Positions 33,210 to 40,274 of a DNA stretch of 64,000 nucleotides are shown here, piece after piece; positions within the stretch are counted from its first letter, which is position 1, and every line of letters begins with the position of its first letter. Where the stretch lies: the NCBI RefSeq assembly GCF_018986915.1, contig NZ_CP076723.1:4120228-4184227 (forward strand). The letters are read 5' to 3'. A model generated the notes under the pieces. That model had not been told where the DNA came from. It saw only the letters and a program-made list of their open reading frames with translations, and searched no databases. This stretch comes from Geomonas oryzisoli. GTDB taxonomy: Bacteria > Desulfobacterota > Desulfuromonadia > Geobacterales > Geobacteraceae. The position numbers and the translations under genes were made by a program.

Positions 33210-33244
33210 AAAAGGCCCTTGGAGAAATCCAAGGGCCTTTTTCG
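33210..33244 (+). terminator. Terminator of tRNA-Pro
   Basis: The stem AAGGCCCTTGGA with a GAAA loop and its complement ends in five T residues, a few bases after the encoded CCA. Confidence 0.9.
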
Positions 33245-33538
33245 TTGCCGCTCCGGTCCTTCTCCGGTCCGCGAAGGATTCTCCTTGCACTTGTTGGACA
33301 GTTTCGCCTGCCTCCCCTCTCCCGGCCGTGCAATCCCGCCTTCGCAAGCCTGCCCCAGATCCCCTAGCGCCTCACCCCGGTCCCGCTAAGGCTTCCACCA
33401 GACGGGAAACTAAAAAAAGCCCTCGGCATTCGCCGAGGGCTTTTTACGATGGCACCGGCAGCCCTCACAACAGAGCACTGCCCTCATGCCGGGAAGACAT
33501 TCCGTCTGCCGCATTTACACTGCAACGACAGCTCCAGT
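33245..33538. other. Intergenic segment with an unassigned terminator
   Basis: No gene is seen. A second strong hairpin (33412-33446, AAAAAAAGCCCTCGGC/GCCGAGGGCTTTTT) has A- and T-runs on both sides, so it can terminate in either direction. It probably serves the minus-strand lipoprotein gene that ends at 33539. Confidence 0.6.
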
Positions 33539-33934
33539 TTACCTCTGCACATCGTGCTCCGGGAAAAGTTGAACATGAAGTTCCGTCTGGTCCAGATCCC
33601 AGGCACCGGCACCCATTATACCGATAGCCGGCACGATGAACACTGCAGCGCCTACAACGTCCAGTTTACCCGTGGCATTGAGATGGTGATCGATCAACCT
33701 TGTGTAGGCTTCGAACCCTTTCTTCTCCGCCTCGACCTGGACGGTCTTGTTACGCAATACGTCGAGAGTGGCGGGGCAATTGTACCTATTCCCGTTAACC
33801 CTGAGAACCGTGCCCTTTTCATTGCACGTGATATTCAAGGTTTGTGTTTCCGACCTGAATATCGAGCACCCGGTAGCAAGAAACATGAAACAACCGATCA
33901 GAAAAATATATTTGTGCAAAACATCCCCCCGCAC
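33539..33934 (-). CDS. Small lipoprotein with a PEGA-like domain
   Basis: A 131-residue protein with the lipobox LATGC (C23) after a hydrophobic signal. The mature part (GTVLRVNGNRYNCPATLDVLRNKTVQVEAEKKGFE) resembles PEGA-type beta domains, which often sit near surface structures. It has a hydrophobic glycine-rich segment near the C-terminus (VVGAAVFIVPAIGIMGAG). It is predicted to be membrane-anchored in the envelope. Its function is unknown and the PEGA likeness is tentative. Confidence 0.65.
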   Translation of the reverse strand: MRGDVLHKYIFLIGCFMFLATGCSIFRSETQTLNITCNEKGTVLRVNGNRYNCPATLDVLRNKTVQVEAEKKGFEAYTRLIDHHLNATGKLDVVGAAVFIVPAIGIMGAGAWDLDQTELHVQLFPEHDVQR

Positions 33935-34024
33935 TCCATGAGAAAGTCTGCATTGAATACCTCTACTGCGCAGGACATGTCAAGAATTAGATGTATCGGA
34001 GGTGGTCCCGAATTCTGCGGATGA

Positions 34025-35230
34025 CTAATACCCGCCGGATGCGCCGCCTCCCCCGAAGGTACCACCGCCCGGTTGAAATCCCCTGGCCTCTGGCACCCTG
34101 ACCGCCGGGGTAAGGGGCTGGATCGCCGCCAACGCCTCGGCATTGAGACCGTAGAGGCGCGGTTCAAGGAGTGGTTCGGCGGTAAAGGCGCCCCGGCAGC
34201 GTTTCGAACCGGCGCGTAGCCAGCGCAGCAGGCTGAAGGCGAGAGCCGCCAACAACAGTCCCGCAGCCGTCAACTCCTCGGCAAGATACCCGAAATGTAT
34301 GTAGTACTTGAGGGTGATGATCGAGAGGATGGCGGAGACGACGCCGAACCAGAGAAGAGCCCGGTCGCGGCGGCCGATTCCCATCGCCAGGGCAGCAACC
34401 GGCAGGATGGCGGTCAGCAGGGCGCAGAGGGGATCGCTCCACGGCAGCTGCCATTCTCCCGGAATCCAGCCAAGCCATTCCCGCCAGAGGAGGCGGTGGG
34501 CAAAAAGGTTCACGTCCAGGTAGATCCCCGCCCAGGCTGCGAGGCGAACCGTTTCCAAAGACCAGACGTATCCCCGGGGCAGGCTCGTTCGGCTGGCGAG
34601 CCGCAGCTGCGCCCAGATTGCCGCTGCACCGAGCAGCAGCAAAAGGACGAACCGGGACAGTGGCGGCTGCTGCCAGTGGAGAATATCCGCGAGATGGAAG
34701 GGAAGAGCGGCAAGGGCGAGCATCGCCCCGAACGCCGCCAGGGCATAGCCGTAACGAACCGTCAGCACAACCGCTCCGGCCAGAACAATGACGTGAGCAG
34801 TCAGCCACGCCAGACGTTCCGCGCTGTGCCCCCAGTCGTGAGCCGGGATGGCAACTGCCAGGGCGAGCATGCCGACCGCCTGCAGCAGCAGTGCCTCCTC
34901 GGCGCCGCAGCGGTAGAGGCGGCGGCCGGCAATAAGCTTCTTATCGGCGACCCAGGCACCGAGCGGGGCGAAGAGCAGGCACAACAGAGTGAAGCCGGCT
35001 TCCCTGACATCGAAAATAACAGCCGGCAGCGCCACCAGAGCCGCCACTCCGACCGTGGTGAACAAGGCGAGGAGGATGCGGATGAAGACGTTCACCCGCA
35101 CCAGTTCCGGCCGGTAGCGCTCCGCCACCCTAGCGGCCTGCTCCGCGGTAATGATCCCGGCCTCCTGCCAGCGCCGCGCCTCCTCCACCACCGCCACCCG
35201 GCGATCGCCTTTCTCATACAGGGCTATCAT
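34025..35230 (-). CDS. Polytopic membrane protein ending in a Gly-rich tail
   Basis: A 401-residue protein. A short cytoplasmic N-terminal helix region (ARRWQEAGIITAEQAARVAERY) resembles the start of DUF2157-type proteins, followed by about ten transmembrane helices. The C-terminal tail is soluble and ends GGGTFGGGGASGGY, a Gly-rich tail seen in some envelope proteins. The start ATG overlaps the stop of the upstream membrane gene by 4 bp (ATGA), so the two are translationally coupled. It may belong to the DUF4401-like partners of DUF2157 proteins, but I cannot confirm this. Confidence 0.65.
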   Translation of the reverse strand: MIALYEKGDRRVAVVEEARRWQEAGIITAEQAARVAERYRPELVRVNVFIRILLALFTTVGVAALVALPAVIFDVREAGFTLLCLLFAPLGAWVADKKLIAGRRLYRCGAEEALLLQAVGMLALAVAIPAHDWGHSAERLAWLTAHVIVLAGAVVLTVRYGYALAAFGAMLALAALPFHLADILHWQQPPLSRFVLLLLLGAAAIWAQLRLASRTSLPRGYVWSLETVRLAAWAGIYLDVNLFAHRLLWREWLGWIPGEWQLPWSDPLCALLTAILPVAALAMGIGRRDRALLWFGVVSAILSIITLKYYIHFGYLAEELTAAGLLLAALAFSLLRWLRAGSKRCRGAFTAEPLLEPRLYGLNAEALAAIQPLTPAVRVPEARGFQPGGGTFGGGGASGGY

Positions 35231-36171
35231 TCGGCACTCCTAAAGCGGCGATGCACGGCCACCAGGGCCGTCAGCAGCGACGCCGCGCTGACCAGGAAGT
35301 AGAGTATGATCCCTTCGCTGCTCCAGTGACCGCGATTGAACACGAAGGTGGTTATGCCGAGATAGCCATAAAGGACCGAGTACAGGAGGAAGGCGAAGCT
35401 GCGGTCCCGCAGGGCGTAGAGGGCGCTGCAGCTGCAGGCCAGCAGCAGACCGGCAAGATAGGTCGCGCCTGCGGTGCTGGGGCCGACCCCGGCGACCAGG
35501 ACCGCGAGGAGTACGTTGACACCGAGGTGCAGGTGGACTGGGAGGAAGTGGCGTTTCCAGCCGAGTCGGGCCTGTATCACCCCCGCCCCCACCACCAGAA
35601 CCCCGAAGAAGAGGGCGTTGTCGCGCAGGCCACCATCCCAGGGCCTCGCGCCGAGCAGGCTCGTCTTGACGCCGAGCCAGGCGCCGAGGGTGGAGAGGGC
35701 CAGCGAGAGGACCAGGCGGTTGTCAAAGTAGTGGGCGCAGAGGAGATAGGTCAGGGCGGAGACCAGCAGCCACCAGTTCCAGTTTTGGGCGAGGAGTTGG
35801 TAGCGGAGTTCCAGGTAGCCCTGTAGCGTGCCGAGGAGGAGACAGCCGAGTAGGAGGACGTAGTCGTAGGCCGCGTCGGGCGCCGCGAGCCTTTCCGGAG
35901 AGAAGCCGCCGCCGTTGCGCAGGCAGTAGGCAAAACAGGCCAAGCCCCCCAGGACAATGGCCGCGAGCAGGGTCAGGTGGCCGATGGAGGCAAAATGTTT
36001 GGCGACAAGCAGGCCGAGTCCGGTAGTCAGAATTAAAATGCCGCCATAGAGGAGCAGCCGCAGTTCCCAGTGCACCGAAAACAGCTCGCGACCGTAGATC
36101 CGGCGCAGCAGTGCCGCCTGCTCCCGGCTCAGGATTTCGCTATTCTCAAGATCATTCAGCGCCTCTTGCAC
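35227..36171 (-). CDS. DUF2157-type polytopic membrane protein
   Basis: A 314-residue protein. The N-terminal helices VQEALNDLENSEILSREQ precede about nine or ten transmembrane segments, starting LLLYGGILILTTGLGLLVA. This is the layout of DUF2157 membrane proteins of unknown function. The GTG at 36171 is preferred because GGGAGGCAAG lies directly before it; the open frame continuing to 36516 has no such site and overlaps the divergent promoter region. It is coupled to the downstream membrane gene by a 4-bp overlap. Confidence 0.68.
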   Translation of the reverse strand: MQEALNDLENSEILSREQAALLRRIYGRELFSVHWELRLLLYGGILILTTGLGLLVAKHFASIGHLTLLAAIVLGGLACFAYCLRNGGGFSPERLAAPDAAYDYVLLLGCLLLGTLQGYLELRYQLLAQNWNWWLLVSALTYLLCAHYFDNRLVLSLALSTLGAWLGVKTSLLGARPWDGGLRDNALFFGVLVVGAGVIQARLGWKRHFLPVHLHLGVNVLLAVLVAGVGPSTAGATYLAGLLLACSCSALYALRDRSFAFLLYSVLYGYLGITTFVFNRGHWSSEGIILYFLVSAASLLTALVAVHRRFRSAE

Positions 36172-36453
36172 CTTGCCTCCCTTCGTTATGTCCCAACCCG
36201 CATGCCTGCCGCAGTTGTCTGAAAATCTCCTCGGCGACGGTTCTCCCTTCCACTCCGTCCCCCAAGGTGATGGTTGCGCACCGTCACCTGAAGCGAGTTG
36301 CCTAAAAGCCATACGGCGTCCAACGGGGCGCCCGGTTGACCCGCAAGCCGATATTCTTGGGCTGACGGCGTCGAAACCAGTTGGTTGGGGCGTCACTAAT
36401 TTCCCATATCCAAAGGGAGACCTAGCTTCTCCATGGTGCAATGAGCCAGACCG
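36172..36453. other. Divergent intergenic region
   Basis: It lies between the DUF2157 gene and the plus-strand lipoprotein gene. I see no further gene. The minus-strand frame through it is judged to be an artefact. Confidence 0.4.
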
Positions 36454-36488
36454 TTGACAAGGTGTGTAACCGACGTACAGTCGGTTAC
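36454..36488 (+). promoter_or_regulatory. Promoter overlapping a palindromic operator
   Basis: TTGACA (36454) and TACAGT (36476) are spaced by 16 bp. The -10 region lies inside the perfect palindrome GTAACCGAC-GTACA-GTCGGTTAC (36466-36488). GACGTACAGT recurs at 36500-36509. A regulator bound to the palindrome would block this promoter. Confidence 0.5.
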
Positions 36489-36527
36489 ATGCAACCACAG
36501 ACGTACAGTTCGACATGGAGGTAAACC

Positions 36528-36878
36528 ATGCGCTTGTCAGTTTCGGGTATTGTCATTACTGTCTTAGCACTGATAGTAGGCGGCTGTGGCAGCAACAACT
36601 TTCTCGTGTACAAGGATGGCAGCAACTTTTTCATCACTAGAAACTGCGAGGCGCGGCAACGCCTGCTCTGCGATTCCGGCGATATCGGGCGCATCGTTGC
36701 CGGGTCAGCGCTTCCCCAATCGCTGCAAGACCGGATCAAAGAGGCGATATGTGCGTCGGGCGTGACGAAGGCCAGCATGCACGAAATCCTGGCAACAATG
36801 ACCGAAGAGCAGCTTTCCTCACTCAAACAGTCCTTCCGCGACAACGGCTACGAAATTAACAAACCGATTGATGCGTGA
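36528..36878 (+). CDS. Small lipoprotein of unknown function
   Basis: A 116-residue protein with the lipobox IVGGC (C20). The mature part has two or three Cys (NCEARQRLLC) and helical segments (SLQDRIKEAICASG, EEQLSSLKQSFRDNGYEI). GGAGG precedes the ATG by six bases. It is controlled by the palindrome-overlapped promoter just upstream. No family is recognised. Confidence 0.7.
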   Translation: MRLSVSGIVITVLALIVGGCGSNNFLVYKDGSNFFITRNCEARQRLLCDSGDIGRIVAGSALPQSLQDRIKEAICASGVTKASMHEILATMTEEQLSSLKQSFRDNGYEINKPIDA

Positions 36879-37386
36879 GCGTAATGGCCTGGTGTCCGGG
36901 TGATGCCAATGATGTGGCGGATGACGTGCGACCGCAGGGGGTCAGGTCGATTCGCATGTTGAGCACTTTTTCAAACCTTGATCCTGTTTATGATAACTTC
37001 CGACCTTCTACAGCAAGGTCTATTCGGCCGGCAGCATATCATACCCAATTAACGTTTTTCAATTTGGAATCCCCTACCATGGAGCCTGGAAACTGACCAG
37101 TCACTGAGCGCATGAGGCGGAGGGGAAGCTGGTATCGTATGTACTTATGCCCCCCCCCCAATGCTCATCCCCTCTCGTTCGCCCCCTCTCGTCTCTGAAT
37201 ACGCGTGCGCGCCGCCGGTTTCCTTCAGATCTCACAACTCTTTTGCGAGATGTCATCTCCCGGAAGGGAGATGACACATGTGAGCGGTGATCGCCGACGT
37301 TTCACGGTATCAAATGCGGCAGTTTACTTCGAGGCGATGTGACAGGGCTGGTGCAACGCATTCAAAGTAAAGGGAGTGAAGGCTTT
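36879..37386. other. Intergenic region with poly-C tract and perfect hairpin
   Basis: About 500 bp without a credible gene; a 73-codon frame at its start looks random. It contains ten consecutive C residues (37150-37159) and a perfect 10-11-bp hairpin TGTCATCTCCC-GGAA-GGGAGATGACA (37251-37274) with no T-run. Confidence 0.5.
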
Positions 37387-39504
37387 CTACCTGCTTTCGG
37401 TGCTAGGTGGGGTCGACACGACCCTGCCCACAACCTTCAGCAAGTCAGCCGCAACGTACGGTTTGGAGAGATATGCGCAGAAGCCGTGCTGCTGCCACTC
37501 GGCCATGGTCAGGTCGTTGGAATAGCCGCTGGAAACCACCAGCCGCGCCTGCTTGTCTATGGCTAGCAACTGCTCTGCCGCGACTTTCCCGCCGATCCCC
37601 CCGCGGATGGTGAGGTCGAGGATGACCGCCGCATACGGAGCCCCTTGCACGACCGCACCGCGGTACCGCTGGACAGCCTCCTCTCCGTTGGAACATGTAT
37701 CGACCGCGTAGCCGTACTCCCGCAGCACATTCCCGATGTATTCCAGGATCATCTCCTCGTCATCCATTACCAGGATGGAGGCACCGGGGTGGTGAAGAGG
37801 CACTTCTTCCGCGACAGGTGGCTGGACGACGGTCCCGCTGCAGGCCTGGAGGTGGATGGTGAAGGTCGCGCCGGCACCAGGGGGCGATGCGACCGAAATG
37901 CTGCCGCCGTGCCGGGTGATGATGGAATGGCTCGATGCGAGCCCGAGCCCGGTCCCCCCCACTTTGGTGGTGAAGTAGGGATCGAAGATGTACTTCATGG
38001 CATTCTCGTCGATACCTGTGCCTTCATCGGTAAAGCTGATCCTCAGATACTCTCCCGCGGGCAAGCTGCAATCATTCCCGGTGGCGAGGATGACATTTTC
38101 CGCTGCCACGGTGAGACTCCCGCCGTCGGGCATGGCCTGCGCCGCATTTATGATGATGTTGTTGAACACCTGGCTCAGCTGCCCCTCGTCGGCCTCGGTG
38201 AGCTGCAGGTCGGGTGCGATTTCCAACTGCGCCGTCACCTGTGATCCCCGTAGCGACAGCGAAAGTGATTCTTCCAGCAAGTGCGCCACCTGGACCGGCG
38301 ATTTGACCGGGTCCCCTTTTTTGGCGAAGGTCAGCAACTGCTTGGACAGCTCGGCTGCGCGCCGACACGCCTTCTCTGCCTGGTTTAGGCACACGAACGC
38401 CTTCTGCTCAGGATCGACAAGCAACTCTGCAATGGTGATGTTGCCTACGATCGAGGTGAGTATGTTGTTGAAATCGTGAGCGATCCCGCCGGCCAGGACT
38501 CCCAGCGACTCCAGCTTCTGTATTTTCAGCATCTGGTCGTGGATCTGCTCCCGTTCGGTGATGTCGGTCATGATCTCCACGGTGCGCCCGAGGACCAACT
38601 GGGTCTTGATGATGACGTGGCGCAGCCTGCCGTCCTTGCAGGTAATCTTCGCTTCGCGCAGCGGCACCGGCGTCCCCCTCTCCTGCGCTTCAGCCAGCGC
38701 TTCGCTTCTCCCCCGGGTATAGGTGCGACGGTACTCCGTGTCGGGATAGGCCCGCTCGAACCACTGCTGCAGGGTGGGAATGTCGCCCATTTCGTAGCCG
38801 AAGGTCTCCCGGAAGCAGTTGTTCAGGTACTGGACCCTGCCGTCCGGGGTGAACCACCAGACCGCAGCGGGCATGGTATCCATAAGGGTCCGCAGGGTGC
38901 GCTCCCCTTCGACGAGGGATGCCTCGGCCCGTCTGCGCTCCTCCAGTTCCCGCTCCAACGTGGTCATCACCATCCAGAACACAAGGGCGCAGGTGATGGC
39001 GCTTATGACGAACCCGCTGCTAAGGTCGATGAGCCGGTCGTTGACGGTATGGAAAGGGGTGATCAGCCGTGGCACGAAGTGCTCGACCAGCAGCAGAATA
39101 CAGTTGTCCGCCAATAGCAGGAAGAACAGGAGAGACCACTTTGCCCCCCTGAAGAAGATCAAGGGGTAGAGGACCGCAGCCAGGAAGTAATAGGCGATGC
39201 TCCCCTGGGAGCCGGCGTTCATGAACCAGGCGATGTTCAAGACTACCAGCGTAACCAGGTAAAAGGCCGTGACGCAATGGGTGCCACGACATGAGTGAAC
39301 GAAAAAAAAGGCTGAGAGGAGTCCGTAGGCGAATATGGTTGCGTTCAGATACGGCGAAAGGTCCTGGATGATGTTGGTGGGAAAGACGATGAAGATGCAC
39401 AGCAGTGCCATGGTGAGGGTGATGAGCCGGAATAGGCGCACCTCGACGGAGACATCCTGCCCCCTGGTGACATAGACCCAGATCTTTTCGAGGTACGCGT
39501 CCAC
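37387..39504 (-). CDS. Hybrid histidine kinase with six-helix membrane sensor
   Basis: A 705-residue kinase. The N-terminal 190 residues form about six transmembrane helices of unclassified type. A PAS domain follows at about 210-325 (WFTPDGRVQYLNNCFRETFG). Then come a dimerisation/phosphoacceptor helix (GGIAHDFNNILTSIVG), an HATPase domain (NNIIINAAQAM, GGTGLGLASSHSII) and a C-terminal receiver (VMDDEEM, D in AVILDLTIRGG, LSKPY). The GTG at 39504 follows GGGGG at 5-bp spacing; a GTG two codons upstream is also in frame. No partner regulator is adjacent. It is divergent from the GEMM-2 cytochrome transcript. Confidence 0.87.
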   Translation of the reverse strand: MDAYLEKIWVYVTRGQDVSVEVRLFRLITLTMALLCIFIVFPTNIIQDLSPYLNATIFAYGLLSAFFFVHSCRGTHCVTAFYLVTLVVLNIAWFMNAGSQGSIAYYFLAAVLYPLIFFRGAKWSLLFFLLLADNCILLLVEHFVPRLITPFHTVNDRLIDLSSGFVISAITCALVFWMVMTTLERELEERRRAEASLVEGERTLRTLMDTMPAAVWWFTPDGRVQYLNNCFRETFGYEMGDIPTLQQWFERAYPDTEYRRTYTRGRSEALAEAQERGTPVPLREAKITCKDGRLRHVIIKTQLVLGRTVEIMTDITEREQIHDQMLKIQKLESLGVLAGGIAHDFNNILTSIVGNITIAELLVDPEQKAFVCLNQAEKACRRAAELSKQLLTFAKKGDPVKSPVQVAHLLEESLSLSLRGSQVTAQLEIAPDLQLTEADEGQLSQVFNNIIINAAQAMPDGGSLTVAAENVILATGNDCSLPAGEYLRISFTDEGTGIDENAMKYIFDPYFTTKVGGTGLGLASSHSIITRHGGSISVASPPGAGATFTIHLQACSGTVVQPPVAEEVPLHHPGASILVMDDEEMILEYIGNVLREYGYAVDTCSNGEEAVQRYRGAVVQGAPYAAVILDLTIRGGIGGKVAAEQLLAIDKQARLVVSSGYSNDLTMAEWQQHGFCAYLSKPYVAADLLKVVGRVVSTPPSTESR

Positions 39505-40049
39505 TGTCACCCCCGCAGAATCAGCCTCTGCCCTGTGTCACAGCATGAGACTGACATGATTCTCAAACTCAGTAGCGCAAATCACCTTATATCTGGTTCA
39601 GAAGTTACTGTAACAGCTGCTTTCTGTAAAGTCATAGTTGCATAGTAACTAATACCATAAAAACCGCCACGCCTAATCCTCCAGGCAGGATAATAAGGGC
39701 TGTAGTGCTGACTTCCCGCAGGAACGGCTCCCCTCGCCTGGCCGTCTTCACCTGTAGACGTCTTCTTTGGCGTAGGGGACGGTCTCTGCGACCGGCAGAA
39801 GCACTTGTGATAGCAATAGGTTCGAAAATGGGTTGCGATTTAGCAACATTCCGTTGGGAAATTTATAATCATATATAGACAAATCTGCATAAAAAAATTG
39901 TTTACTGGTCTGCTGCAACATGCTACGTTTTCGTCACTTTTTATCCTGACTCAGTAAACGCACCCTCTATGAGAGCCGGAAAAGGCTCGGGAGCTTAACA
40001 AGTCACAGAAGCTTAGTCAGCCTCTATCGCAGCACCATACAATCAGATA
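39505..40049. other. Long leader region between kinase and riboswitch 2
   Basis: About 545 AT-richer bases without a gene. It must hold the promoter for riboswitch 2. An inverted repeat GAGCCGGAAAAGGCTC at about 39972-39987 is visible. I find no convincing promoter box pair. Confidence 0.4.
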
Positions 40050-40125
40050 GACGATAATACTAAACCACCCGCGAGGGTGGGGCGGAAAGCCTACAGGGTC
40101 TCACCGAGACAGCCGGGTTGCCGAA
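40050..40125 (+). ncRNA. GEMM-I riboswitch 2 (variant ligand pocket)
   Basis: It shows the GEMM-I order: TAAACC, the stem ACCC-GCGA-GGGT with a GNRA loop, GGCGGAAAGCC, GGGTCTC-ACC-GAGAC, and AGCCGGGTTGCCGA. In the first joining segment it reads ATACTAAACC where riboswitch 1 reads GGGCAAACC, so the ligand-contacting G is missing. Geobacter GEMM-Ib aptamers with A at that place sense 3',3'-cGAMP; a cGAMP preference here is inference. It lies upstream of the nine-heme cytochrome gene at 40275. Confidence 0.85.
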
Positions 40126-40159
40126 ATATCTCACGATATCGAAGCAACCCGGTTTTTTT
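40112..40159 (+). terminator. Riboswitch 2 terminator overlapping the aptamer
   Basis: CCGGGTTGC at 40113-40121, which is part of the aptamer, can pair with GCAACCCGG at 40144-40152. An inner ATATC/GATAT stem and seven T residues complete it. Aptamer and terminator are mutually exclusive, so ligand binding should turn the gene on. Confidence 0.88.
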
Positions 40160-40274
40160 GTGCGCACACCCGGAGTTGTTCACGGTAAGCGGGATGTCCC
40201 CGCTCATCCAAAGGAGTCCCGGAGGCGCCCGCCGCCGGGAAGGACAACCAAGCTTTTCGCAAGAAGGAGGTTTC

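Noticed and set aside
36172-36516. Upstream extension of the DUF2157-type gene
   Set aside because: It has no hydrophobic or family-like content and no ribosome-binding site; GGGAGG stands directly before the GTG at 36171.
36875-37096. 73-codon frame after the small lipoprotein
   Set aside because: It starts within the end of the lipoprotein gene, has no ribosome-binding site and no recognisable content.
39972-39987. GAGCCGGAAAAGGCTC hairpin considered as a tandem GEMM aptamer
   Set aside because: It lacks the conserved GCAAAGCC and tetraloop-receptor segments of the class.
40077-40274. N-terminal extension of the nine-heme cytochrome frame
   Set aside because: It runs through the GEMM aptamer and terminator, lacks a ribosome-binding site, and a perfect signal peptide starts at 40275 after AAGGAGG.
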